Assembly: GCF_022548875.1 (NCBI RefSeq) | Contig: NZ_JAKZEW010000005.1 | Location: 1 to 64,000 of the forward strand | Direction of reading: 5' to 3' | Source of the DNA: Glycomyces sp. L485 | GTDB taxonomy: Bacteria > Actinomycetota > Actinomycetes > Mycobacteriales > Micromonosporaceae | Length of the DNA stretch: 64,000 bases | Part shown: piece by piece, positions 56,064 through 64,000 of the stretch | How the letters are laid out: each line of letters begins with the position of its first letter | How positions within the stretch are numbered: the stretch's first letter is position 1 | Notes under the pieces: generated by a model | Databases searched by the model: none | Told to the model about the DNA's origin: nothing | The model's input: the letters and a program-made list of their open reading frames with translations, nothing else | Program-made: the position numbers and the translations under genes

Positions 56064-56269
56064 GGGAGAACCTGGCCTACTCCGGCGACGGGGTGCTCAT
56101 CGGCCCCGGCGACCGGGTCTGGCACGGCGGCAAACTGCGCACGATCGAGCACGTCACCAACGGCGCCACCAGGATCTATCTGGAGACGCCTGGCCGTCCC
56201 TTCCCCGACACCGTCGACCCCGGCGAAGTCCGCTACTTCGGTGCCGACGACGAGACCGAGGAGGGCTAG
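56060..56269 (+). CDS. Small hypothetical protein of integrative element
   Basis: A 69-residue beta-rich protein (LIGPGDRVWHGGKLRTIEHV, then TRIYLETPGRPFPD). ATG overlaps the upstream stop. Its start resembles the N-terminal segment of the preceding protein (GDxVxxxGxxxTI/VxxV), suggesting a shared small domain. Confidence 0.55.
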   Translation: MRENLAYSGDGVLIGPGDRVWHGGKLRTIEHVTNGATRIYLETPGRPFPDTVDPGEVRYFGADDETEEG

Positions 56270-56271
56270 CG

Positions 56272-56658
56272 ATGTATCGCGCCGAGTTCGACGACCCCGC
56301 CGCCGAGTGGTTCGGCTTGCCGACGTTCAACTACCGGCACGCGCCCCGTGGCCTGGCTACGCGCCGTCAGCTCGCCGCCAAGGGCCTGACCCCGGGCCGC
56401 CAGGGGATCGCGGCGCAGATCCTGTGGCGGCGCGGCCGGCGCCGGGCGTACCTGTACCGCGAGGACCAGGCGGTGCCCAAGCGCGAGGCCACGCCCGCGC
56501 AGTTGCGGGCGTTGATGAAGGCCTGGGTGACGCTGTCGACGTGCCCGACCTGTGAGCGGGAGTTCGACCACTACATCCCGCGCCGCTTCGGCGAGTGCCT
56601 CGACTGCCACGAAGCCGCGACCAGCTTCACGCCCGCCACCGGGCTGGAGGTGGCCTGA
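56272..56658 (+). CDS. RRQRL-type zinc-binding protein
   Basis: A 128-residue protein. GLPTFNYRHAPRGLATRRQLA carries the RRQL motif typical of a small actinobacterial element-borne family, and the C-terminal half holds two Cys pairs (CPTC and CLDC) for one zinc. Such proteins are common near AICE and plasmid transfer genes; their role is unknown. Ends in a 3-base overlap (ATGA-type) with the next gene. Confidence 0.72.
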   Translation: MYRAEFDDPAAEWFGLPTFNYRHAPRGLATRRQLAAKGLTPGRQGIAAQILWRRGRRRAYLYREDQAVPKREATPAQLRALMKAWVTLSTCPTCEREFDHYIPRRFGECLDCHEAATSFTPATGLEVA

Positions 56659-56879
56659 TGCGCGCCTTCGCCACCGACTTCCCCGCGTTCGCGGCGCTCG
56701 GCGAGTCCGAGCTGCTCGAACTGATCGAAGAGAACAACACCGCCCTCGCTGAGGCCGCACGCGGCCTGGTCGACGCCGCCGAAGCGCGCTTCGGCTCGGT
56801 ATGCATCCGGCTTGGCATCGCCGACGAGGTCGAACCCCTCACTGCCGCCCTGCTGGGCGAGATCGGAGACCAGTCATGA
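56658..56879 (+). CDS. Small hypothetical protein of integrative element
   Basis: A 73-residue acidic, mainly helical protein (ELLELIEENNTALAEAARGL). ATG overlaps the upstream stop; its own stop overlaps the next start. Probably translated as part of the transfer operon. No family recognised. Confidence 0.55.
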   Translation: MRAFATDFPAFAALGESELLELIEENNTALAEAARGLVDAAEARFGSVCIRLGIADEVEPLTAALLGEIGDQS

Positions 56880-58138
56880 CCACTGACAACACCGTGATCG
56901 GGCCGGACGAGCCTGGCGGTGATTGGGCGTCGATCGAGGACGCCGTCCTGGCCGCTACTGGCGTCGAGCCGACTTGCGCCGCCGTGCAGACGCCGGCGGC
57001 GCGTGATCCCCGACCTGTAGCGGCCGTCGAGGTGGACCCGGAGGCCGACTCGTGGCTGTGGCCCTCCGTGTTGGACGTCAAGGGCAGGCCCACCGGTGAG
57101 CTGGCCCGGCCCAACCCGGAGGCGGCGAAAGCGGCCCTGAAGCGGGCGGCGGCGACTTCCGCCGCCGACGTCGAGGTCTTGGCGGCGGCGATCTCCGAGC
57201 CTGAGGCCCGCGAGATCATCGCCCAGGCCGCCGGTCAGCGTGCCGTCGAGCGTGGGCTGGACGGCAAGGTCGCGCGGCTGCGTGCCGAGCTGGCCGCAGA
57301 GGGCGCGCGCAAGCAGGCTGAGCACGAGGCGCGCATGGCCGAAGCGCGCCGGCGTCGGGAGAACCGCGCGGCGGCGGCCCTGGAGCGTCGCGACCGGGCC
57401 CTGGACCCGACCTCGCGGATCGTGCGCCTCGCTGCCGCTGAGCGGCTGGTGCCGTGGATCGCGGTCTTGCCGGCCATCCTGGCCGCCGGCCTGGGCGCGG
57501 TCAATGTGGGCGTGAGCCTCGATGTGCTTTCCCCGGGCACGCAGCTCATCAACTGGATGGTTGAGCCGCTGCTGACGCTCCCGATCGTCGCGATCCTGGT
57601 CGCGCAGATCCTCGGCGCGGTCGGGGAGGGCGAGGCCAACCCGTACCGCCGCCTCGAATGGGCCCTGGTCACCGTGGCCCTGGTGCTGAACGTCGGCCTT
57701 CACGTGGCCGTCGACGGCCTCACCCCTGCGGCGTTCGTGTGGGCGATCGTCCCGGCAGGGCTGGCGATCTCGGCGAACCTGGTGCCGCGCCTGATCCATC
57801 ACTCCCGCCAGGCTCTCACCGAGGCCTCAGTTGAGCCGAAGCCTGGGCCGCAAACCGCTTTCCGCGTCGCGGTGCAGACGGCCCCGGTCCAGTCCGAGTC
57901 CACCTGGACTGCGCCTGGACCGTCGCAGGCCAGCGAGGGTGACTCGCCGGAGTCCAGGTCTGACGCCGAAGTGCTCGGCGAGCTCGCCGAGGCCGTCCAG
58001 ACCGGACGGATCGACCCCGGCACCGGGCGCGCGATCGACCCGGAGAGCGCCGAGTCGATCCGCCGCACCATCCGCATCGGAAGGGACCGCGCCCGGCTCC
58101 TGCGCGACCAGTTCGCCTCGATCGAGGCGCCCGAATAG
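56876..58138 (+). CDS. SpdB-like / DUF2637 membrane spread protein
   Basis: A 420-residue protein. Residues 1-180 are soluble with an Ala/Glu/Arg-rich coiled-coil segment (ARKQAEHEARMAEARRRREN). Four TM helices lie between about 196 and 330 (LVPWIAVLPAILAAGLGAVN and following). The C-terminal ~90 residues are acidic. This is the plan of SpdB/DUF2637 proteins, which help plasmids or AICEs spread within the recipient mycelium. ATG overlaps the upstream stop. Confidence 0.75.
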   Translation: MTTDNTVIGPDEPGGDWASIEDAVLAATGVEPTCAAVQTPAARDPRPVAAVEVDPEADSWLWPSVLDVKGRPTGELARPNPEAAKAALKRAAATSAADVEVLAAAISEPEAREIIAQAAGQRAVERGLDGKVARLRAELAAEGARKQAEHEARMAEARRRRENRAAAALERRDRALDPTSRIVRLAAAERLVPWIAVLPAILAAGLGAVNVGVSLDVLSPGTQLINWMVEPLLTLPIVAILVAQILGAVGEGEANPYRRLEWALVTVALVLNVGLHVAVDGLTPAAFVWAIVPAGLAISANLVPRLIHHSRQALTEASVEPKPGPQTAFRVAVQTAPVQSESTWTAPGPSQASEGDSPESRSDAEVLGELAEAVQTGRIDPGTGRAIDPESAESIRRTIRIGRDRARLLRDQFASIEAPE

Positions 58139-58204
58139 CCAACCCCTGGCGGGGGCCGGGCTCGCTGCTCTCCCGGTCCCCGCCGCCACTGATTGGAGAC
58201 GCCC

Positions 58205-59281
58205 ATGGCGAAGGGACTGTGGACCGGCTTCTGGTCCGAGACCGGTCGCAATGTCGCCCAGCACCAGAAGCGCCGCGTGCAGAACTGGTTCATGCGCCAC
58301 CCGACGACGTTCCTGCTCGCGTGGGGCGGCAAGGGCTTGGTGTGGAACCTGCCCAAGGCCGCCTGGAAAGGCGGCCGCAAGCTCGCCGGCCAGACCACCA
58401 AGACCAAAACCGTCGGCGCAGGCGAAACCGCCACCGTCATCACGAACGCGGGCGCGAAGTCCCCGACCGCGAAGGTCGACTACGGCGGCAAGACCGTCAC
58501 CGTGATCCCGCGCAACATCACTCGCCCCGCTACCGCATTCCAGAGAGGACCGCTGATGCAGACCGGCAGAGAGATGCTCGGCTCCACGCCGATGGGCCAC
58601 CTGTTCGTGGCCGTCGCCGCCGAGTTGGACTACTTCACGCCCGTGCAGGGGAGGGAGGCCACCTCCACTCTGAACCTGATGAGTGACGCCTACCAGGCGT
58701 TCTTGCGCCTGGCAGGCGGGGTCGACATGTTCTCCGACGTCGTCGCCGCCTGCAACATGCACGCGCGCGTCGTCCACCACCTCTACCAGGCGGTCGAGGA
58801 CGCCGAGACGACCGCCGAGCGGATGCGTCAGGCCCGACGCCTGGTCGAGACGATCTACAGCGACCGCCTGACCCAGGAGGACTCGAATGCCGGGGTCGTC
58901 AACACGCTCCCTGCCGTCTCCGACGGGGACGAGGCCGCAGGCCTGGTCCCGCTCGCGACCAAACTCGCGAGCTGCTACATGGCCTTCGAGCCTCGCCTGG
59001 ACGAGGAGGCCACCTCGATCCTGGAGGTCGTCAAGGTCTCCCAGGCAGGCTGGGCGGTCCTCGCCGACTCGCTCACGAACCTGTCGACTCGCCTGGGCGC
59101 CTTCGCAGTCGACCGGCGCGTCCGCACCAAAGTGGGCGCGGCCGGGGACGCCTCGGTCGGCACGGCGGCCGCGTTCGGCGCCGCCCGCCGCGCCGTGACC
59201 AGCCTCTACCGCTCGCAGATGGCGCAGGAGAGCACCGGGACGGCCACGATCCTCACCATCCCGCTCGGTCGCGCCGCCTAG
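58205..59281 (+). CDS. Hypothetical transfer-region protein
   Basis: A 358-residue protein. A basic N-terminal part with a short hydrophobic patch (FLLAWGGKGLVWNLPKAAW) is followed by a helical middle and C-terminal domain (LVETIYSDRLTQEDSNAGVV). ATG at 58205 follows GGAG; a TTG four codons upstream is unlikely. Its place between the SpdB-like and FtsK-like genes suggests a role in conjugation. No family recognised. Confidence 0.6.
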   Translation: MAKGLWTGFWSETGRNVAQHQKRRVQNWFMRHPTTFLLAWGGKGLVWNLPKAAWKGGRKLAGQTTKTKTVGAGETATVITNAGAKSPTAKVDYGGKTVTVIPRNITRPATAFQRGPLMQTGREMLGSTPMGHLFVAVAAELDYFTPVQGREATSTLNLMSDAYQAFLRLAGGVDMFSDVVAACNMHARVVHHLYQAVEDAETTAERMRQARRLVETIYSDRLTQEDSNAGVVNTLPAVSDGDEAAGLVPLATKLASCYMAFEPRLDEEATSILEVVKVSQAGWAVLADSLTNLSTRLGAFAVDRRVRTKVGAAGDASVGTAAAFGAARRAVTSLYRSQMAQESTGTATILTIPLGRAA

Positions 59282-59346
59282 ATCCTCGCACCGCTCGGAG
59301 CGGCGCGTCGCCGCCGCTCCGACCCTCACTCGAAAGGACATCTGAC

Positions 59347-61386
59347 ATGGGTTCCACCAGCGCAAACACCCGCCAGGTCGGGCACGTGGTCGCCCAGACC
59401 GGGCGCGGCGCGGCCAAGGCGACCGAGTTCACGGTCCTGCACTGGCGTGGCCTGCTGCCGTTCCTGTGCATCGGTGCGGCGGCTGCCTTCGCGGGCGGTT
59501 CGACCCTGTTCTCCTGGCTCTACGGGCCGTGGGCGTGGGCCTGGACCGCCGCCGTCGGTGTGGTGCTGTTCGTCTGGGCCGACGGGTGGGTCGGCACGCT
59601 CGGTCGCCCGGCCCGCGCCCCGGGCGTCGCGTTCTTGCTGTTCACGGCCGTCTCGTCGGTGGTGCTGATCCTCGCCGGTGCCTACGCCGAGGCGTACATG
59701 GTCGTCGCCGTCGCCGGGCTCGTCCTGGGCACCTGGTGGTGGAACGGTCAGGCCTACCAGGGGCACAAGGCCGAACGCCGCGCCGAACGGCGCATGGAGA
59801 CCGTGCTGGCCAAGCTCGGTATCTCGACCGGGACCCGCATCACCTCGACCCGGATCGGGCCCGACGGCTCCCGCGAGTGGCGGCTCTACCTCGGCGATGA
59901 GGACCGGCCCGACCAGATCAAGGCCGACGACGTCGCCCACATGCTCAAGACCCACCTGGACCGCGTCGTGGTCCGCAAGGTCGAGAAGGGCTCCTCGCGG
60001 TCGGTCAAGATCGTCCACCTCGCCAAGTCGCCCGACCAGACCGCCGAGAAAGTGCACCCCGCCCTCAAGGCGGACAACCGGGCCTCCGGTGGGGCGTGGG
60101 AGCCGGGCACGCGCTCGGTCACCGAGGGCCTGCCCACCGGTTCGGTCCTCGGCTCCGCTGCCGTGGCGGCCGTGAAGGTCTACAACGAGAACCAGGACTC
60201 TCGTTGCGTGATGCTGCTGGGCAAGTCCGGTATGGGCAAGACGAACACCGCCTCGGCGGTCCTGCTCTCGCTCATCGCCTGCAAGGACGTCGTCGTCGGT
60301 GTCTGCGACATCCCCAAGGCGGGCAACCTCGGGCTGCCGTTCGGCCGTGCCCTGCACCGCATCGCCCGCACCGCCGACGAGCTGGAAGCCGACCTGATCG
60401 GCCTGTACAACCTCGCCTCGGACCGGTGCGCGCGCCTGGCTCGCGGCGAGGTCCGCACCGCAGGCGGCAAGCGGGCCCGCAACTGGGTCCCGAGCCCGGA
60501 CTCCCCGGCCGTCGTCTACCCCATCGACGAACTGGCGAACACGATGCTGCGCATCTCGGCGGCCGACCCCGACCAGGGCGAGAGGATCTGGGACCTGCTG
60601 ATCGGCCTGGGGCAGTTCGTTCGTCAGGCCGGGATCATGCTCGTGCCGATGTCGCAGACCGCCAAGAGGGACATGATCCGCCCCGACTTCACCTCGCAGA
60701 TGGGCACCTACGTTGTCCACCAGCTCAAGAAGGCCGTCGACGCCGGCGACATCTGGCAGGGCATGGACGTGAACTTCCTGGAGGCGGGCCTGCCGAAGGT
60801 CGGCATGAACCTCCTGGGCGACCTCGACGGCGGCGAGCCGGTCAAGACCATGTCCTACGACATGGACTCCCAGATCGCCGACGAGGACGACTGGAACCGC
60901 GTCGTCGACGCCTACGCCGCGCACCGCCCGAACCTCCACCCCGTCGAGGTCGGCACGCTCGGCTGGGGCGACGGACTGTGCGCCGCCGAGGGCACCGAGA
61001 CCGGCCCGGCGGCCGGCCAAGAGGTGGCCACCGGCCTCGCTCCCCGAGCGGCCCTGACCACCGATGAGCAGGGCATGGACGCGGCGACGCTCCTGGCCGA
61101 CGCGCTCGAAGACGACCAGATGCCCTCCGGCGCCGGGATTCTCGCCGGGGACGAGCCGGTCGAAGGCGACGACGAGCGCCAGAGTGCGGTCCTCGCCGCT
61201 CTGGTCCAGGCCGCCGACAAGGGCCTGTCGCGCGCCGAGATCGAACGCGCCGTCGAGGTGTCCACCTCGACCGCCAAGCGCGTCCTGGCCGCCCTCCAGA
61301 CCGGCGAGGCCCCGAAGGTCCGCCGCGAGGGCCAAGGCCGCGCCATCCGCTACTACCTGGCCGACGACCAACTCGTCACCGCCTAA
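59347..61386 (+). CDS. FtsK/SpoIIIE-type conjugal DNA translocase (TraSA/TraB-like)
   Basis: A 679-residue transfer protein. N-terminal TM helices span roughly residues 37-130. The ATPase domain has Walker A GKSGMGKTNT (about 292) and Walker B VVYPIDELANTM (D394-E395). The C-terminal end has a winged helix (SRAEIERAVEVSTSTAKRVL), as in TraB proteins which bind short repeats in the transfer locus. AICEs move double-stranded DNA by this single protein between mycelia. The repeat array at 61630-61835 is a candidate binding site. Confidence 0.9.
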   Translation: MGSTSANTRQVGHVVAQTGRGAAKATEFTVLHWRGLLPFLCIGAAAAFAGGSTLFSWLYGPWAWAWTAAVGVVLFVWADGWVGTLGRPARAPGVAFLLFTAVSSVVLILAGAYAEAYMVVAVAGLVLGTWWWNGQAYQGHKAERRAERRMETVLAKLGISTGTRITSTRIGPDGSREWRLYLGDEDRPDQIKADDVAHMLKTHLDRVVVRKVEKGSSRSVKIVHLAKSPDQTAEKVHPALKADNRASGGAWEPGTRSVTEGLPTGSVLGSAAVAAVKVYNENQDSRCVMLLGKSGMGKTNTASAVLLSLIACKDVVVGVCDIPKAGNLGLPFGRALHRIARTADELEADLIGLYNLASDRCARLARGEVRTAGGKRARNWVPSPDSPAVVYPIDELANTMLRISAADPDQGERIWDLLIGLGQFVRQAGIMLVPMSQTAKRDMIRPDFTSQMGTYVVHQLKKAVDAGDIWQGMDVNFLEAGLPKVGMNLLGDLDGGEPVKTMSYDMDSQIADEDDWNRVVDAYAAHRPNLHPVEVGTLGWGDGLCAAEGTETGPAAGQEVATGLAPRAALTTDEQGMDAATLLADALEDDQMPSGAGILAGDEPVEGDDERQSAVLAALVQAADKGLSRAEIERAVEVSTSTAKRVLAALQTGEAPKVRREGQGRAIRYYLADDQLVTA

Positions 61387-61416
61387 CCAGTGATCACAAC
61401 CGAAAGGCACCACACC

Positions 61417-61626
61417 GTGAAGAAGAAACCAGGCGACCGCTACCAGATCGGCCACAACCCGCTGGAGGGCTACACGCTCGACGAGCTGGTCACCGTCGCA
61501 CTCGGACGCGCCAAGGACCACGCCGAGCTAGGAGAGGAGACCGAATCCGCAGCCTGGTCGGCCATAGCCCAAGCCGCCGCCACCTTCCACCTGTCGCAGA
61601 CCCTCGCCGCACTCAAGCCCGAGTAA
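61417..61626 (+). CDS. Small hypothetical protein of integrative element
   Basis: A 69-residue soluble protein, mostly helical (YTLDELVTVALGRAKDHAEL). GTG at 61417 has GAAAGG upstream; a GTG nine codons earlier precedes that site. Located directly before the repeat array. No family recognised. Confidence 0.55.
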   Translation: MKKKPGDRYQIGHNPLEGYTLDELVTVALGRAKDHAELGEETESAAWSAIAQAAATFHLSQTLAALKPE

Positions 61627-61629
61627 CAG

Positions 61630-61835
61630 CGGCTCACGAGCCGGATTTTCCGGCTCAAGCGAAGAGATTAATACCCGATAGTCCGATTTTCCGGCTCAGT
61701 TTACGGCTCACAGGACTGAACTGCGGCTCACGCTGCGGCGCAAGCTGGTCCGATTCATACCTATAAATCCGGTTTCCGGCTCACCGTGAGCCGGAAACCG
61801 ACCCCCCATAGGGGCCGGGTGACTCGGGTGAGCCG
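61630..61835. repeat. CGGCTCA repeat array with long palindrome (candidate transfer locus or origin)
   Basis: CGGCTCA at 61630, 61651, 61692, 61704, 61724, 61777 and the reverse TGAGCCG at 61787 and 61829: eight copies in 206 bases. The 61770-61800 segment is a perfect 15+1+15 palindrome including CGGCTCAC/GTGAGCCG. AT-rich stretches (GAGATTAATACCCGATAG; CTATAAAT) alternate with the repeats. Located between the translocase and replication genes. Nothing coding is seen from 61627 to 61949. Confidence 0.75.
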
Positions 61836-61949
61836 CAAATCGGTGCCGCCAGCCTTCTACGGACACGCGACATCGACGACCCGACCGCAGACACCACGAT
61901 GCCGGGCCCAGGAAGAGCCGGGCCTGCATCCCAAGGAGGCCTCACCGTC

Positions 61950-62867
61950 ATGACCACCAACGATCTCCTCACCGCCGCCCTGGCCGCCGCCCGTCGCGGC
62001 TGGCCGATCTTCCCGCTCGCCGTCGGCGGCAAGCGGCCCGCGATCAAGCGATGGGAGGAGCGCGCCACCACCGACCCCGAACGTATCGAACGATGCTGGT
62101 CCGCAGGGGAGTGGAACATCGGACTCGCCTGCGGGCCCGCCGGGCTGGTCGTGGTCGACCTCGACCGCCCCAAGGGCGGGCAGGAGCGCTACAACCCGGA
62201 CGGGTCCATCTACACCGGCGCGGTCGGTTACGACGCCCTCGCTGCCGAAGCGGGCGGCGCGAGCGGGTTCGGTGAGACCTTCACCGTCGCCACTCCCTCT
62301 GGCGGCTGGCACCTGTACTTCACCCGCCCTGCCGGGATCGAGCTACGGAACACCGCGAGCGGCCTCGCCTACCTGGTCGATACGCGCGCCGTCGGCGGCT
62401 ACGTCGTCGCACCGGGCTCGCGCACCGATGCCGGCACCTACACCGCCGTCCACACCGGCGAGGTCGCGCCACTGCCCGACTGGCTCGCGCAGCGCCTCAA
62501 GCCCGTCGAGCGGCCCCAGCACAGGGCTGTCGCTGCGGCGGCTCCCGGCTCAGCCCGGCTGCGTCGCGCCGAGCGACGCTCGGCGCGCCTGGAGCGCTAC
62601 CTGGCCGCCGCCATCGACCGCGAGACGGCCGCTGTCGCCGCCGCGCACGAGGGCGGGCGCAACCACCGGCTCTACTGCGCCGCCGTCGCCCTCGGACAAC
62701 TCGTCGCGGGCGGCTACCTCACCGAGCCCGACGCCGCCGGGCCGCTCACCGAGGCCGCCGCCGCAAGCGGGCTCAGCGTCAACGAGATCGCCCGCACCAT
62801 CGCCTCCGGCCTCACCGCCGGAGCCAAGACACCCCGCACCCTGCCCGCCGAGACCACCGACCACTAA
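61950..62867 (+). CDS. Prim-pol domain protein (RepPP-type replication)
   Basis: A 305-residue protein with an N-terminal bifunctional primase-polymerase domain: AARRGWPIFPLAVGGKRP, catalytic VVVDLDRPKGG (Asp70, Asp72) and the SGGWHLYFTRP His motif. It would prime and copy DNA for element replication. AICE replication proteins of the prim-pol type are a described class. ATG at 61950 has AAGGAGG upstream. The next gene follows after 25 bases. Confidence 0.87.
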   Translation: MTTNDLLTAALAAARRGWPIFPLAVGGKRPAIKRWEERATTDPERIERCWSAGEWNIGLACGPAGLVVVDLDRPKGGQERYNPDGSIYTGAVGYDALAAEAGGASGFGETFTVATPSGGWHLYFTRPAGIELRNTASGLAYLVDTRAVGGYVVAPGSRTDAGTYTAVHTGEVAPLPDWLAQRLKPVERPQHRAVAAAAPGSARLRRAERRSARLERYLAAAIDRETAAVAAAHEGGRNHRLYCAAVALGQLVAGGYLTEPDAAGPLTEAAAASGLSVNEIARTIASGLTAGAKTPRTLPAETTDH

Positions 62868-62892
62868 CAGCACCACAGAGAGGAGCCCGATC

Positions 62893-63906
62893 ATGTTCGA
62901 TTCCGCCACCGATCCCGGCCCGGGCAGCGACGCCGAGGACGTCTTCGATCCCGAACCGCGCCAGATCGCCTGGACCGCCGACCAGCTCATGGCCACCGTC
63001 TTCCCCGAGCCGAAGTGGGCCGTACCCGGGATGCTCTGCGAGGGCCTGTCACTGCTGTGCGGGCCGCCGAAGGTCGGCAAGTCCTGGGCCTCCCTGGCTT
63101 TGGCCCTCGCCATCGCCTCCGGTGGCCGGGCGTTCGGCAAGATCCCCGTCGACGCCGGCGCCGTCCTCTACCTCGCCTTGGAGGACACCGCCCGGCGCCT
63201 CCAAGCCCGGATGCGCACCATCCTCGCCGGGCAGGACGCGCCAGAGGGCCTGACGCTGCTGACCGAATGCCCCCGGCTCGACCGGGGCGGCGACGAGTGG
63301 ATCGAGGCCTGGATCCGCAAGCACCCCGACGCCCGCCTGATTGTGGTCGACGTGTTCGCCAAGGTCCGTCCCGCACCCACCCCGGGCGTGGGCGCCTACG
63401 ACGGCGACTACGCCGCCGTGGGCGTTCTCAAGCGCTTGGCCGACAAGCACGGCATCGCCATCGTCGCCGTCCACCACATCCGCAAGGCAGGCTCTGAGGA
63501 CTTCCTGACCGAGGTGTCGGGCACCAACGGCATCGCCGGGGCCGCCGACGCCACGCTCGTGCTCAAGCGCGGCAGAGGCCAGGCGGACGGCATCCTCAAT
63601 ATCACCGGCCGCGACGTCGAAGAGACCGAACACGCCATGGGCTTCAACCCCGCCACCGGCGCCTGGACGCTCCTCGAAGGTGACCCGCGCCAGCTCACCG
63701 CCACCGACAACCAGTCGGTAGTCCACGCATGGCTGCGCGAGCATCCCGACTCCGGCCCTTCTGCCATCGCTGCGGGGACGGGCCTGAGCCCGGATTCGGT
63801 CAAGACCACGCTGCGGCGTGGCGCTCAAGACGGCTGGTTCGTCCAGGCCCGGCGCGGTCAGTGGGCCGTGGCCGACGACGGCGACGAAGCCGAGGAGCTG
63901 TGGTGA
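62893..63906 (+). CDS. RecA/DnaB-like AAA ATPase (RepA-type helicase)
   Basis: A 337-residue ATPase. Walker A is in LLCGPPKVGKSWASLALA (57-65), Walker B LIVVDVFAKV (about 149), then IVAVHHIRKAGSEDF and a sensor segment (EVSGTNGIAGAADATLVLKR), which characterise the RepA/DnaB-like family that pairs with prim-pol proteins. The last ~60 residues are a winged helix (SAIAAGTGLSPDSVKTTLRRG). ATG follows GAGAGGAG. It is followed at once by the right GGGTTCA cluster. Confidence 0.88.
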   Translation: MFDSATDPGPGSDAEDVFDPEPRQIAWTADQLMATVFPEPKWAVPGMLCEGLSLLCGPPKVGKSWASLALALAIASGGRAFGKIPVDAGAVLYLALEDTARRLQARMRTILAGQDAPEGLTLLTECPRLDRGGDEWIEAWIRKHPDARLIVVDVFAKVRPAPTPGVGAYDGDYAAVGVLKRLADKHGIAIVAVHHIRKAGSEDFLTEVSGTNGIAGAADATLVLKRGRGQADGILNITGRDVEETEHAMGFNPATGAWTLLEGDPRQLTATDNQSVVHAWLREHPDSGPSAIAAGTGLSPDSVKTTLRRGAQDGWFVQARRGQWAVADDGDEAEELW

Positions 63907-63918
63907 TCACCCGGGGTC

Positions 63919-63997
63919 TGAACCCTTTGAAACTTTGAACCCTTTGAACCCTTTCCCGGTCTTTCCGCAGGTCAGGCCATGTTTCCGAAAGGGTTCA
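63919..63997. repeat. Right GGGTTCA repeat cluster (truncated by window)
   Basis: TGAACCC at 63919, 63936 and 63945, GGGTTCA at 63991. Bases 63928-63959 are the exact reverse complement of 52819-52850, and similarity continues to 63970 with two mismatches. More boxes may follow past the edge. Confidence 0.8.
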
Positions 63998-64000
63998 CGA

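Noticed and set aside
59326-61521. 731-codon minus-strand frame opposite the FtsK-like gene
   Set aside because: No motif; opposite strand carries Walker A and B in order.

Overview
The window is 64 kb of very GC-rich DNA, with strong G/C preference at third codon positions, frequent GTG starts and many 1-4 base stop/start overlaps. Conserved neighbourhoods such as hisI / Trp-associated membrane protein / trpC-trpB-trpA-lgt, DUF4191-lipA, a PucR regulator with fabD-fabH-acpP-fabF, and aceE / DUF3052 / ahpE point to a chromosome of an Actinomycetota species (mycelial actinomycete type; genus not determinable here).

Layout. 1-4.6 kb: an unassigned low-complexity stretch, then a heterodimeric ABC exporter with one degenerate ATP site. 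5-11.5 kb: quinone oxidoreductase and RibD-type reductase (minus), then hisI-trp-lgt. 11.5-19.3 kb: FAD monooxygenase, acetyltransferase, an ATPase remnant, a surface-sugar cassette (epimerase, WecG-type transferase, methyltransferase), a phosphodiesterase and dinB; several of these start directly behind a -10 box and look leaderless. 19.5-24.6 kb: DUF3040, DUF4191, lipA, purC, then debris of a histidine kinase and an asparagine synthetase, and a DUF418 protein. 24.9-34.2 kb: fatty acid synthesis operon with its regulator, thioredoxin behind a sigma-R-type promoter, aceE, DUF3052, ahpE. 34.3-37.9 kb: a pectin utilisation pair (pectate lyase; fused pectin methylesterase and acetylesterase) sharing a LacI-type operator motif. 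38-41.3 kb: a sulfur/persulfide cassette (ArsR-rhodanese repressor, metallo-beta-lactamase-rhodanese enzyme, MFS transporter) around a palindromic operator. 41.5-52.5 kb: accessory DNA with membrane proteins, gene remnants (AidB-like, desaturase), a cold-shock gene, a divergent duplicated sequence around a small HTH gene, and a TetR-SDR pair.

52.5 kb to the end: most of an actinomycete integrative and conjugative element (AICE). Its left end is the 3' half of a tRNA-Val gene, so the intact tRNA and the integrase should lie beyond the right edge. It carries a GntR repressor fused to a P-loop kinase, a divergent operator/promoter, NUDIX and small genes separated by three copies of a structured intergenic repeat, spread (Spd) genes, an FtsK-like DNA translocase, a short-repeat array of the transfer-locus or origin kind, and a prim-pol plus RecA-like ATPase replication pair. 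A perfect 32-bp inverted repeat made of GGGTTCA boxes lies near the left end and right after the replication genes.

The most novel-looking items are the GntR-kinase repressor, the covarying intergenic RNA-like repeat, the two repeat systems of the element, the fused pectin esterase with its shared operators, and the orphan DUF234 protein.
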